A stretch of DNA of 64,000 nt from Salinimicrobium gaetbulicola. Its GTDB lineage: Bacteria; Bacteroidota; Bacteroidia; Flavobacteriales; Flavobacteriaceae. Every line of letters starts with the position of its first letter. Positions within the stretch are counted from its first letter, which is position 1. Below the pieces are notes generated by a model. The model was not told the origin of the DNA and ran no database searches. It saw only the letters and a program-made list of their open reading frames with translations. The position numbers were made by a program, and so were the translations under genes. Positions 53,403 to 63,096 of this stretch are shown one piece after another. The stretch spans positions 1-64,000 of the forward strand of contig NZ_JBHTJP010000034.1 in NCBI RefSeq assembly GCF_042676025.1, written 5' to 3'.

Positions 53403-54314
53403 CTAGACATAGGTTAAGTTTCTCCCGTCCAAAATATTTTCCCCGCTCAGTCGGTAAGCAACGAGCTTACCCCCTTTTGCTACACTATAATCTAAACAGC
53501 AAATATTGTCTTTGTAAAATGATGGTTCACCTCTTAGCCAATAATGCCCGAAAAATACTTTCTTGTCATCACTGCGATAAAAGTCAAGGGATTTTAATTC
53601 AGCTAATTCAATTGGGTGCTCGGGCAATTTTTCAATGGGTTCAACGCTCATCGACTTATAGGTCATAGTAGCAGGATCTTCCCACCATTTTATTCGTATT
53701 TCAGTTCTTTTGTTTTGATCCTTATCTTCAAAGGAAAGTCCCCCCGGCATTTTCATTTCTTTACCTTTTAAGGTTTCTTCAATGGCCTCATGCAGTTCTG
53801 ATCCTTTCGTTATCGATTGATATATAAGGTCATCGGTCAATCTGTCGTTAACTAATGTCTTTTTCAGATATTCAATGTTATTGTTGTCCCAGCAGGCGTG
53901 AACGGCTTTAAAAGTGTCAGTCTCGAAGTAAAGAGGCAATGTTTTGAACCAATCCAGATACTCTTCATATTCCTCCGGATAATCCTTAAAAGCCTCAATC
54001 GTTTTACAATGTTGCATGATATTTTTAATTGAATGCTTTCTAAGGTGTCCGCCTTCGGGGTCCTGGTAATGGAAACACAGGGCATTGTATTCGTGATTGC
54101 CCATTAAGGCATTTGCATTATCACTCTCGACCATCGACCTGACTATTTGAAGTGTTTCCCTGATCTTCGGCCCTCTGTCAATGTAGTCGCCAACAAATAA
54201 TACTTTCCTGTGGGGATGCGAATAAGTTCCGTTATTTTTTTTGTAGCCTAACTTAAGAAGTAATGCTTCAAGTTCGTCCGCGTGTCCGTGAATGTCTCCA
54301 ATGAGGTCTGTCAT
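53403..54314 (-). CDS. Metallophosphoesterase (PrpE/ApaH-like)
   Basis: 303 residues. Calcineurin-type motifs: LIGDIHGHADEL, VLFVGDYIDRGP, ALMGNHEYN, AVHACWDNN and FFGHYWLRGEP, all metal ligands. Protein phosphatase or diadenosine-polyphosphate hydrolase are both possible. Same strand as the two small genes but separated from them. Confidence 0.85.
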   Translation of the reverse strand: MTDLIGDIHGHADELEALLLKLGYKKNNGTYSHPHRKVLFVGDYIDRGPKIRETLQIVRSMVESDNANALMGNHEYNALCFHYQDPEGGHLRKHSIKNIMQHCKTIEAFKDYPEEYEEYLDWFKTLPLYFETDTFKAVHACWDNNNIEYLKKTLVNDRLTDDLIYQSITKGSELHEAIEETLKGKEMKMPGGLSFEDKDQNKRTEIRIKWWEDPATMTYKSMSVEPIEKLPEHPIELAELKSLDFYRSDDKKVFFGHYWLRGEPSFYKDNICCLDYSVAKGGKLVAYRLSGENILDGRNLTYV

Positions 54315-54733
54315 AATTTATAGTATATAGAAACACGATGATACTCCCGTCAAGCGACAGAAGGAAAAACTAAGTTGTAGGGATTATAACCTTAGGAGGG
54401 CTATGATTACTTTATAGCCTAAAAGAGAACTGATTACAGAAAAGCTATAATGTAAGAGCATTATAAATATATCAAAAAATCATCAAAAAACATTCATTTT
54501 GATGATCAGACTTATGAGTTTGCAGCATTTTAAAAACAGGTATCAAACAAACAGGTAAAATATTAACACTAAGGGAATTCCCCCATTTCATTCTCTTGTA
54601 AATGACATTACTTTTGGGAGGTCAAAAAATTTTCTACGCCTTAAGCCAGCCCAACAGGGTAAACATCAACGATGTGTACCTTATGCCGACAGAACAAGGA
54701 TAATTATTGTTAACACTGAAAACCTAAAATAAA
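54315..54733. other. Gene-free gap
   Basis: 419 nt, AT-rich. TGGGGAATTCC-like bits (GGGAATTCCCCCATTTC near 54575) echo the 5' part of the dispersed repeat family, but the rest does not match. No gene or clear promoter seen. Confidence 0.4.
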
Positions 54734-56125
54734 ATGAGTGAAGCGGGAACGAGAAAAGCAATAGAGACAATCAACCCCGCAACGGGCAAGACCCTCGATC
54801 GCTATGAATATATGACAAACAAAGAGGTCGAGGCGGCTATTTCAAAATGCCAAAAAGCCTTTGAGAAGTGGAGAAATGTTTCTCCTGAAGATCGGGCCGA
54901 AGTCATCAAAACCATCGGAAAAGCCTTAACAAATGCCAAAACAGAGTTGGCGCAATTGATGACCGATGAGATGGGAAAGACTTTAGTGCAGAGTAAGCAG
55001 GAAGTGGATCTATGCGTGGCCATTTGTCAATATACCGCTGAAATCGGACCTAAGGAGTTGAAAACCGAGGAACGGGATATGGTCAATGGGGAAAAAGGCC
55101 GCGTTTCTTATGCTCCCATTGGGATAGTATATGGCATCCAGCCCTGGAATTATCCATGTTATCAAGTAGTGCGTTACTCGATAGCCAGCCTTATGGCAGG
55201 GAACGGGGTTTTATTAAAGCACGCCTCAAACGTAACCGGTTCCGGGAAACTGCTCGAGCGTATTTACAACGAGTCCGAAATCCCGGATGGCTTATTTACC
55301 ACTTTGATGATTAATCACGATCAGTCTGATGAGGTTATAAAAAATAAATTGGTAAGGGGCGTAACGCTGACAGGGAGTCCTGACGCGGGTAGAAACATCG
55401 GACAGAAAGCCACCGCTGAGTTGAAAAAAACGGTCCTGGAATTAGGCGCCAATGATGCTTATTTGATTTTTGAAGATGCCGATATTGACAAAGCAGTAGA
55501 AGAATGTGTTAAAGGTCGTATTTACAACAACGGCGAAACATGTATTGCGGCGAAGCGATTCATCGCTACCGAAAAAGTGTATGAAGAATTTCGGGAAAAA
55601 TTCGTGAAGACTATGAGTGAAGTGAAAATGGGTGATCCTAATGAGGAAAGCACTCAATTGGGTCCCATAGCACGCAAAGACCTCCGCGATGATCTTCACG
55701 AACAAGTTGTGAAAAGCGTTGAGAACGGAGCCAGGATTGCTTGCGGAGGGAAAATTCCGGATGGGGAAGGATTTTTCTATCCTGCCACCGTATTGGAAAA
55801 TGTACAACCAGGACAGCCTGCTTACGAAGATGAACTTTTTGGCCCGGTAGCTTCATTGATCAAGGCCAAGGATAACGAAGATGCCATGCGCATCGCCAAC
55901 GACAGCCGATTTGGACTGGGTGGAGGGATCTTCTCCAAAGATGAAGACGCTGCCTTCGAAATGGCAGAGAAGCACTTTGATACCGGAATGGTGTTTATTA
56001 ATTCCTTCGGCCTGGCCGATCCCGCCATCCCATTCGGGGGTGTGAAAAATTCGGGCTATGGCCGGGAACACGGTGGATTCGGATTGAAAGAATTCGTAAA
56101 CATTAAAGGTGTAATGAAAAGGTAA
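54734..56125 (+). CDS. NAD(P)-dependent succinate-semialdehyde dehydrogenase-type enzyme
   Basis: 463 residues, aldehyde dehydrogenase superfamily. Motifs: YGIQPWNYPCYQVVRYSIAS (cofactor/active-site region), LTGSPDAGRNIG (Rossmann), catalytic Glu236 in LELGANDA, nucleophile Cys270 in GETCIAAKRF, AIPFGGVKNSGYGREHG. Closest to the NAD/NADP succinate-semialdehyde dehydrogenase group (GabD/Sad); the exact aldehyde is not certain. Monocistronic. Confidence 0.88.
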   Translation: MSEAGTRKAIETINPATGKTLDRYEYMTNKEVEAAISKCQKAFEKWRNVSPEDRAEVIKTIGKALTNAKTELAQLMTDEMGKTLVQSKQEVDLCVAICQYTAEIGPKELKTEERDMVNGEKGRVSYAPIGIVYGIQPWNYPCYQVVRYSIASLMAGNGVLLKHASNVTGSGKLLERIYNESEIPDGLFTTLMINHDQSDEVIKNKLVRGVTLTGSPDAGRNIGQKATAELKKTVLELGANDAYLIFEDADIDKAVEECVKGRIYNNGETCIAAKRFIATEKVYEEFREKFVKTMSEVKMGDPNEESTQLGPIARKDLRDDLHEQVVKSVENGARIACGGKIPDGEGFFYPATVLENVQPGQPAYEDELFGPVASLIKAKDNEDAMRIANDSRFGLGGGIFSKDEDAAFEMAEKHFDTGMVFINSFGLADPAIPFGGVKNSGYGREHGGFGLKEFVNIKGVMKR

Positions 56126-56288
56126 AATATTTTTATAAATACAATTCGGACTGGAAACAGCCAACTTATGGATGATCGATGGATTTGTAGCACAAAAACA
56201 GGTTTAGCAAAACTGTTTTTTTTGAGATCCAGAATTAGAAATTCTGAAAAAATTATTTCTTTAATCAATAACCTAAAATTATTTAATT

Positions 56289-56783
56289 ATGAAAAGATCA
56301 ATGGTTTTAATGGTAGTATTATTTTTTCTGGGCTTAATGCCACAGGGAAACGTACAGGCACAGACAGAAGACGCTTATCAGGCAATGGAAGGCGTCAGTT
56401 CGGTAAATACTGTCTTTGATTTTAGGATCAGTGATGCAGATAATGCTATGAAACATCTGAGCCTTATTCATGGAATGTTAGAGGATCCTAACATGATCAT
56501 AAAAGGAGAACAACCGGAAATTATTATTGTGCTTGTTGGTCCCTCGGTAAAACTTGTGTCAACTGACAAGATGAAAAATGATTCGGAGGCAAAAAATGGA
56601 ATTGCCAAAAAGATATCGGACATGACTGCAGACGGCATTAGATTTGAGATTTGTATGACAGCCGCGCACGCTTTCGGCGTTCCCGCCGATTCCGTTCTAC
56701 CCGAGATTGTGCAGGTGAAAAACGGGTGGATATCCCTGGTGGGATACCAACAGAAAGGCTACTCAATGATTGCTGATTTTTAA
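56289..56783 (+). CDS. DsrE-family exported protein
   Basis: 164 residues. Signal peptide (SMVLMVVLFFLGLMPQGNVQAQ), then a DsrE/YchN-like alpha/beta domain: NAMKHLSLIHGMLEDPNMI, IIIVLVGPSVKLVSTDK, RFEICMTAAHAFGV with the Cys at the usual spot, and NGWISLVGYQQKGYSMI. DsrE proteins relay sulfur or bind small ligands; exported versions are poorly known. Confidence 0.8.
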   Translation: MKRSMVLMVVLFFLGLMPQGNVQAQTEDAYQAMEGVSSVNTVFDFRISDADNAMKHLSLIHGMLEDPNMIIKGEQPEIIIVLVGPSVKLVSTDKMKNDSEAKNGIAKKISDMTADGIRFEICMTAAHAFGVPADSVLPEIVQVKNGWISLVGYQQKGYSMIADF

Positions 56784-56899
56784 CAGGGCCAAATATTGCT
56801 TTGGCTTTGTGAACAAACATTTTGGGAGGGTTACTTAATTGTGCATTAACCACTAACGCTGGTGTGCGATCGCAGCGCTCCATAAGATTTCTTAGAAAA

Positions 56900-56934
56900 C
56901 CCATCTTACCACAATCAACGTGTGGTAAGATGGG
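56900..56934. terminator. Strong hairpin after the DsrE gene
   Basis: CCCATCTTACCACA / TGTGGTAAGATGGG, a perfect 14-bp stem with a 7-nt loop. Only a short T run follows (CTTTG), so it may be a terminator or an RNA-stabilising hairpin. Rest of the gap 56784-57149 has no gene. Confidence 0.6.
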
Positions 56935-57149
56935 CTTTGAAGTAATTAGAAAAATACGCAGTGAATTCCCCAGAAATACTTTTTTGGCAACTCCCTTCTA
57001 ATAAGTTCTCTTTCCCTTTTTGAGCCTTCGGGGCCTTTTTAAAATTCTTTGTTACACTTTTCGCGTAGCAGCGTCTTATTGATATAGTTTAAAACCATGA
57101 AGCTTTACAAACATTTTTCCAGATCCTAATGATTTAATTCCGGTGAATT

Positions 57150-58826
57150 ATGAAACAAATATTGATCTTACTCATTTCTCTTTCTTTTAGTACGACAGTC
57201 TTCTCTCAAAAACTCCATTTAGATCAATTAAAAGCAACCACAGATTCTATCACCCGGCAACTTGCACAGGATGATGAACCCGGCTTATCTATAGGTGTCG
57301 TCTACCGGGGGCAGCCAATTCTTAATGCTCACTATGGACTTATGAACCTGGATTATGAGATGAAAACTTCTGATAGTACATTGTACAACCTGGCCTCGGT
57401 TTCCAAACATATTACTGCCTTAGGAATTCTTTTACTGGAAGCAGAAGGAAAGCTTCAGCTTCAGGATAAAGTAAGTGACCATGTTCCTGATCTTACCGGG
57501 GAGTATAAGAATATTACTATAAATCAACTCTTACATCATACCTCGGGTGTTCCATCTACAGATAACCTGCTGTTATTCGCAGGAATGTCAATGGATACCC
57601 CCTGGACCATGGCAGAGGAACTAGAACTCCTAAAAAGGTATTCACAGCTCAATTTTGAACCGGGATCAGAATACATGTATTCCAATGGAGGCTACAGCCT
57701 CTTAGCAGCCGTAATTGAGAATACAAGCGGTGAGGATTTTGAGGACTTCTTCAGGAAAAGACTTTTTGAGCCTCTTGATTTGCAGGCGAATGTTAACAAT
57801 AGCTCCGGAAAGATCATTAAAAATCGCGCAAGAGGTTATAAGCCTTCCGAAACTACATACACAGATGTACTTTCTGAAAGCGTCCCGGGGGCTTCTAATT
57901 TTTATTTCAGCATGAATGATATGATCACCTGGATGAACCTGTTCCTGCAGAAAAATTCAAGGTATGAGCAACAGCTCACTAAAATGATGACCCCTTCCTT
58001 TGTGTTATCCACGGGAGATACGCTTTCCTATTCTTTCGGATTAAACGTTAAGGATTATAAAGGGGTTCAAAGAGTTTACCACAGCGGTGGCACCCAGGGA
58101 TTCGCTTCGTATATGTTATTATTCCCTGAGCACGAACTGGGAATAACAGTATTGACCAACAATGAAAAAATAAATGTTGCGAAAACAATTTACCAGTTGA
58201 CAGAGGAGATACTTACAGAATTTTTAATTGAGGAAAAACCGCTAGAACGGATAGCCATTAGCCTTCCTGAAGAAACCCTGCATAAATGGACAGGAAGCTA
58301 CCGAATGAAAGATGGTATGCTCCTGAAGATAATCTCTGAAAATGAAAAATTATTCCTTGTAATATCCGATGAGCAGCGATTTCAATTACATCCTGAATCG
58401 GAAACCAATTTCTTCATAGAGGAATTTGATGCCCAAATCACCTTTTTGGAAACCGGGAAGGGAAAGCCCTCTCACTTGAATCTCATTCAGGGTAAGAGTA
58501 AACAAACAGGAGATTATGTAGCACCACAGGAACTTTCGAAAGCTTCACCTGCTCACCATGATCTTGTTGGTTCATATCACCAGAAGGCATTGGCCGTGAC
58601 CTACTCCTTAATCGAAAAAGACGGAAAACTTTTCTTGCAGCTTCCCGGTACTTTTAAGAAATATCTGGATTTTGATGTTACGATTCTTAATCCGGTTGCC
58701 GGTTATATTTTTAATACCGACAGGCTTGGAATCATTGAGTTCCTGCGTAATGAAAGGAACGAAATATCAGGATTCAGATTCAATGATGTGGGAAGATTGC
58801 GAAATATTGAATTCAATAAAATTTAA
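57150..58826 (+). CDS. Serine hydrolase (class C beta-lactamase/esterase family)
   Basis: 558 residues. Signal peptide (QILILLISLSFSTTVFSQ), then the beta-lactamase-type fold: SxxK at S83-K86 (LASVSKHITA), YSN (about 175) and HSGGTQGF in place of KTG. The C-terminal ~180 residues are two lipocalin-like beta domains. The family covers D-aminopeptidases, esterases and PBP-like enzymes; a true beta-lactamase is unlikely. Confidence 0.88.
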   Translation: MKQILILLISLSFSTTVFSQKLHLDQLKATTDSITRQLAQDDEPGLSIGVVYRGQPILNAHYGLMNLDYEMKTSDSTLYNLASVSKHITALGILLLEAEGKLQLQDKVSDHVPDLTGEYKNITINQLLHHTSGVPSTDNLLLFAGMSMDTPWTMAEELELLKRYSQLNFEPGSEYMYSNGGYSLLAAVIENTSGEDFEDFFRKRLFEPLDLQANVNNSSGKIIKNRARGYKPSETTYTDVLSESVPGASNFYFSMNDMITWMNLFLQKNSRYEQQLTKMMTPSFVLSTGDTLSYSFGLNVKDYKGVQRVYHSGGTQGFASYMLLFPEHELGITVLTNNEKINVAKTIYQLTEEILTEFLIEEKPLERIAISLPEETLHKWTGSYRMKDGMLLKIISENEKLFLVISDEQRFQLHPESETNFFIEEFDAQITFLETGKGKPSHLNLIQGKSKQTGDYVAPQELSKASPAHHDLVGSYHQKALAVTYSLIEKDGKLFLQLPGTFKKYLDFDVTILNPVAGYIFNTDRLGIIEFLRNERNEISGFRFNDVGRLRNIEFNKI

Positions 58827-58901
58827 ACTTCTGCACCCAATAGAAGGTTTAGGGGAAATTAAAGGTGAATTTATATTATAATTTTCACTCCAAATTTGCA
58901 G

Positions 58902-58985
58902 TCAATTCCCCTGTCATTTTTTGTGCCTTTTTGTACCGTTGAATCTCACACCACATGCATTGGGAAAAGTCAAATAATGTATTGG
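58902..58985. repeat. Dispersed repeat copy 4
   Basis: CAATTCCCCTGTCATTTTTT, TTTTTGTACCGTTGAATCTC, CCACATGCATTGGGAAAAG, AATAATGTATTGGCAG. Same block order as copies 2 and 3; its 3' end TGTATTGGCA is shared with copy 1. Confidence 0.7.
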
Positions 58986-59017
58986 CAGAAGGAACCAGCG
59001 GTAAAGAATTTTAAACA

Positions 59018-59048
59018 GTAAAGCCCTTTAAAGATTAAAGGGCTTTAC
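59018..59048 (-). terminator. Terminator of the oxidoreductase gene
   Basis: GTAAAGCCCTTT / AAAGGGCTTTAC, perfect 12-bp stem with a 7-nt loop. It lies 30 nt past the stop of the minus-strand gene; the following strand is T-rich. Confidence 0.7.
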
Positions 59049-59077
59049 AAATTTTAATACTTTAATTAGTTAGTGGT

Positions 59078-60037
59078 TCATGGAGCTATCACAATTTTTC
59101 CTGTTGTATGCAGCGATTCGATCTGTTCCAAAGCTTCCACAGCTTCTTCGAGCCTGTAAGTTTTACCTACCTTCACTTTTACCTTTCCATCCTCTACCAG
59201 CTCCCGTAGATGGTCCAGGTTATTGGAATTGGGCTCAACAAATACAAAATGAAAATCGATCTTTGGATCCAGGTCACCTCCCTGATTTAAAATAGAGACG
59301 AGTTTACCTGAATCTTTGAGACACTTAAGACTTTGTTGCAGACTCTCTCCACTGGTGCAGTCAAAAATAAGATCGACCCCCTGAGGAAAGATCTCTTTTA
59401 CGGTCTCCCCTATATCCCGGTCGTGATAATCTATAGTGTGATCGGCTCCTAAAGACTTCATATAATCGTGATTTTTACTGCTGGCCACGCCAATGACCTC
59501 TGCCCCTTTTGCTTTTGCCAATTGAATTGCGAAACTTCCCACTCCGCCAGAGGAACCCAGAATAAGGAGCTTTTGACCTTCAGATATCTTACCGACAGTA
59601 TACAGGCTTTGATAAGCAGTAAGCCCCGCTAGTGGAATGGCAGCAGCTTCCTCAAAAGATACGTTTGCGGGACGTTTTGCCACGTAACTTTCAGAAATGA
59701 CAATATACTCAGCAAAGGTGCCCCACTTTACTTCCGGTCTTCGCGCATAAGCATATACTTCATCTCCAATTTCAAAGCGCCGGGCAGCGTGGCCCCGCTC
59801 TTCTATTACCCCTGCGAAGTCCCAGCCAGGTATGACCGGAAAGGTATGCGGCATCATATCTTTGTAATATCCCTTAGTAAGAACTGTATCCACCGGGTTC
59901 ACCCCTGCGGCCTTAATCCTTACCAGGATTTCTCCTTCTTGTAACTCCGGCACCTCCAATTCTGCAACCTCTACACCATTAGGTCCCTTGAAGTCATCAT
60001 ATTTCACGGCTTTCATTTTTTTCTTCTCTTGCTCCAT
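59078..60037 (-). CDS. MDR-family NAD(P)H quinone oxidoreductase
   Basis: About 319 residues from MEQEKKKMKAVKYDDF; 28 more open codons upstream look untranslated. GroES-like N-terminal domain (VRIKAAGVNPVDTVLTKGYY, PGWDFAGVIEERG), Rossmann motif LGSSGGVGSFAIQLAKAKGA, and SLHTTGKIVIAP. No structural/catalytic zinc Cys motifs, so it is the zinc-less quinone-oxidoreductase type. Substrate unknown; monocistronic. Confidence 0.88.
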   Translation of the reverse strand: MEQEKKKMKAVKYDDFKGPNGVEVAELEVPELQEGEILVRIKAAGVNPVDTVLTKGYYKDMMPHTFPVIPGWDFAGVIEERGHAARRFEIGDEVYAYARRPEVKWGTFAEYIVISESYVAKRPANVSFEEAAAIPLAGLTAYQSLYTVGKISEGQKLLILGSSGGVGSFAIQLAKAKGAEVIGVASSKNHDYMKSLGADHTIDYHDRDIGETVKEIFPQGVDLIFDCTSGESLQQSLKCLKDSGKLVSILNQGGDLDPKIDFHFVFVEPNSNNLDHLRELVEDGKVKVKVGKTYRLEEAVEALEQIESLHTTGKIVIAP

Positions 60038-60359
60038 AATTACAGTTTTTACAAAAGTTCGATAATAAGCCTTAGAGGTCCAAAAATAACCTGCTAAAGC
60101 TTTACTAATGTTAGAGCACAAACAAGGACATCATTTTAAAAATACATTTCTGCGGAAACTGGAAAAATGATCCGGAGATCTCTCTTCTAAATCACCAGGT
60201 CCAAAGACTCTCGATCTAATACTCCCCGGCGGCATAAACCCTATTAAATCGATCATATCATTTGTATTTCAAGTACTTATAATTAATACAGGTAAATTAA
60301 TTCCGGGGTTTGTCGTATCTTCTCCTCTAATATTTTCTCCCTCCGATTTATTTATATGG
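60038..60359. other. Gene-free divergent gap
   Basis: 322 nt between the oxidoreductase (minus) and the kinase gene (plus). No gene, repeat or convincing TAnnTTTG promoter box was seen. Confidence 0.4.
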
Positions 60360-62237
60360 ATGAAAAAAAAGATCTGCATATTTCTATTTCTGTTATTGTG
60401 GACCGGCTTCAGCTTTGCACAGGTAAAGGTTCCCGGCGCAAATGCGTCTGTAGATGCCACTCTTGTCTGGATGCTCGCCAATGAAACTTCCGCAGAAAAC
60501 GTAGATCAATTCCACGACATTGCCCTCAGGACCCTGAAACGCGGTCTTGAAACAGCGCCTGACAGTACAGTTGCGCATATCCATGAATCTTTAGCCCGGT
60601 GGCATGCCTATAACGGCAAGTTTCCGACGGACTCTGTGGTGTATCACGCAGAAAAAGCGCTGGGTTATTACTTAGAATCTAATGACAAACAGAAAATCGC
60701 CGATTCCTACCGGTCTCTTTCCATTGATTACCTGAATCTTGGAGAATTAGAGAAAGCGCAGGAGGTACTTTTTAAGGCCATTAAGCTTTACGAAGAGCTT
60801 GGCGACGAGGCGGGCCTTGGTAGTGCCTACCGCACCTTAGGAGTGAAATACAGGGTGACAGAAGACTACGAAAAATCCATAGACTATACGAATCTGGCGA
60901 TCCCATTTTTGGAGGAAGCGGAAGATCACAGTTCAATAGCCATTGCCCAATTCAATTTGATCATTGGCTACGGAGAACTGGGAGAATTTGAAAAGGCCTA
61001 TGAAGCCACGGAAAGATGCCTGGAGATAGTAAGAACAAAAGCCCCCGAACAAGTCTTTGTGGCTGTGAGAGCCTACTCTTACCGGGGAGATGTGTATATC
61101 AAAGCCGGGGATCTTGAAAATGCACTTAAGGACTATATGACGGCATGGGAAATGTGCAAGCAGCAAATAGGTGAAGAACGCTGCGCCACCTATCGCACTG
61201 AGATAGGACACATATTTCTTTTGCAGGAGAATTACGCGCAGGCTTTAGAACATCTGCTGGCGGGTGTGGACTCTTATGATGACAAAGGCCAGGCAGGGCT
61301 TATTCAGCCCTATCTTGATCTTGCAGAAGCATATAGAAATCTGGGAGATTTCAGGAATGCCTTGATCTTTAAAGAAAGGGCCCACGCCAATTCAGAAAAG
61401 ATGCTTCAGGACAGGATCAACAGTATAGAATCTGAAATGGCCATTAAATATGAGACTGAAAAGAAGGATGAGGCTCTTGCCACTCAAGCTGCACTACTTC
61501 TACAGAAGAACAAGACGCAGACCCTCATGATCATCATCGCTTCCCTGTTATTACTGTTTCTGCTTTCCCTTCTTTATTTCTACTACAAGAATAAAAAAAC
61601 CACCAGGATCATACGTGCTAAAAATGCTGAAAAAGAACTTTTGCTCAAGGAGATCCACCACCGGGTGAAAAACAACCTGGAGATGGTAAAAAGCCTTATC
61701 GCCCTTCAGGCGGCTCAAATTGAAGATCCCACCACCAAAGATGCCATGATCGCCAGTCAGAACAGGGTGCAGTCGATGGGGATCATCCATCAGAAGTTAT
61801 ATCAGGGCAATAACCTTGGAAGCATCGAAATGAAAGATTACTTCCTCAATCTTAGCGAAGGTATTCTGGATTCCTTTAATGCCGAAGAGCGGGTAAAAAT
61901 AGAATGCGCCATGGATGACCTGGAGCTGGATGTGGATACCGCCGTTCCCATAGGTTTAATTGTTAACGAGCTGCTTACAAATGCGCTGAAATATGCATTT
62001 CCCCAGGATCAAAAGGGAGTCATCAATATCCGCCTGGAAAAGGAAAGGGAGCATCATCTAAAGCTGGAAGTGAGAGATAACGGAATTGGAAAAACTGCAG
62101 GAGTTGCTCCTAAGGGTACAGGTTTCGGCTCCCAATTGATAGAACTTCTCACTCTGCAACTTAATGGGAAGATGAGGGAACGCAGTGATACCGGAACTCA
62201 CGTGGAATTTGATTTTGCCATTCAGAAAAGTGCATGA
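60360..62237 (+). CDS. TPR-containing sensor histidine kinase (HisKA_2)
   Basis: 625 residues. Signal peptide (KKICIFLFLLLWTGFSFAQ), about eight periplasmic TPR repeats (IADSYRSLSIDYLNLGELEK, SAYRTLGVKYRVTEDYEKSI), a TM helix (TLMIIIASLLLLFLLSLLYF), then HisKA_2 with EIHHRVKNNLE (phospho-His433) and a HATPase (VNELLTNALKYAF, DNGIG, GTGFGSQLI). Partner response regulator overlaps by 4 bp (ATGA), so a matched two-component pair. Confidence 0.93.
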   Translation: MKKKICIFLFLLLWTGFSFAQVKVPGANASVDATLVWMLANETSAENVDQFHDIALRTLKRGLETAPDSTVAHIHESLARWHAYNGKFPTDSVVYHAEKALGYYLESNDKQKIADSYRSLSIDYLNLGELEKAQEVLFKAIKLYEELGDEAGLGSAYRTLGVKYRVTEDYEKSIDYTNLAIPFLEEAEDHSSIAIAQFNLIIGYGELGEFEKAYEATERCLEIVRTKAPEQVFVAVRAYSYRGDVYIKAGDLENALKDYMTAWEMCKQQIGEERCATYRTEIGHIFLLQENYAQALEHLLAGVDSYDDKGQAGLIQPYLDLAEAYRNLGDFRNALIFKERAHANSEKMLQDRINSIESEMAIKYETEKKDEALATQAALLLQKNKTQTLMIIIASLLLLFLLSLLYFYYKNKKTTRIIRAKNAEKELLLKEIHHRVKNNLEMVKSLIALQAAQIEDPTTKDAMIASQNRVQSMGIIHQKLYQGNNLGSIEMKDYFLNLSEGILDSFNAEERVKIECAMDDLELDVDTAVPIGLIVNELLTNALKYAFPQDQKGVINIRLEKEREHHLKLEVRDNGIGKTAGVAPKGTGFGSQLIELLTLQLNGKMRERSDTGTHVEFDFAIQKSA

Positions 62238-62980
62238 TGGATGAAAAGATAAAGCTATTGATCGTGGAAGATGAGATGGTCATCGCAGCGAATATATCTC
62301 TCCAACTCTCCGAGCTAGGCTATGAGGTCACAGGCATTGTACCCCGGGGTGAGGAAGCGTTGATGCATGTGAGGGATAACCCTCCGGATATCATTTTGCT
62401 CGACATAAATCTTAAAGGCGAGCTGGATGGGATCGAAACTGCACGGGAAATGCAGAAGATGCAGAATATCCCGGTGATCTATCTCACCGCGAACGTAGAC
62501 GACGCACACTTCAACAGGGCCAAAGATACCCACCCATTTGGATTTATAGCCAAACCTTTTAAAAAGCTCGATCTGCAACGGGCCATTGAATTAACCGTGA
62601 GTCAAATAAACTGCGGGGACGGTGGGAGTAACAGTGCAGATCAACAAAAGGACGACACCTTCATACTAAGCGACTGTATCTTTGTCAGGCATTTGAATTC
62701 AATGGTAAAGGTGAACATTAAGGACATCCTGTACATTGAAGCCGAACGCAACTACTGCCGTATCTTTTCCAACAACAAGGAGTATTTGGTGGTGATGACC
62801 CTCAAGGAAATGGATAATAAACTTCCTTCAAAACACTTTTTAAGAGTTCACCGTTCCTATATTATAAATATCTCTCAGGTAAAAGAAGTAGCCACCAGCC
62901 ATTTAGTTATTGGGAGGAAAGCAATACCCATAAGTAAATCCCAGAAGGAAGAGCTGCTCAAGCGACTACAGACCATTTAA
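62234..62980 (+). CDS. LytTR-type response regulator
   Basis: 248 residues. Receiver domain: acidic pair E12-D13, phospho-acceptor D57 (DIILLDINLKG), Thr in VIYLTAN, Lys in FIAKPFKK. Output domain LytTR (residues ~148-246): VKVNIKDILYIEAERNYCRI, HFLRVHRSYIINISQV. LytTR regulators bind direct-repeat DNA. Translated with the TPR kinase; targets may include the downstream secreted protein but this is not shown. Confidence 0.94.
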   Translation: MMDEKIKLLIVEDEMVIAANISLQLSELGYEVTGIVPRGEEALMHVRDNPPDIILLDINLKGELDGIETAREMQKMQNIPVIYLTANVDDAHFNRAKDTHPFGFIAKPFKKLDLQRAIELTVSQINCGDGGSNSADQQKDDTFILSDCIFVRHLNSMVKVNIKDILYIEAERNYCRIFSNNKEYLVVMTLKEMDNKLPSKHFLRVHRSYIINISQVKEVATSHLVIGRKAIPISKSQKEELLKRLQTI

Positions 62981-63096
62981 TTCCTTCGTTAACAAAATCC
63001 TCTTCTTTGGACAATATTTCCATGCTTTGGTCCTACCTCGCTTTTATTAACTCCTGTTTATCGGTTACTTAGATGTGTATCCTAAAAAATGATGTT

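Noticed and set aside
58970..58985. A third att-like copy of the mnmE end (TGTATTGGCA)
   Set aside because: Only 10 bases match and it is part of a dispersed repeat far outside the island.
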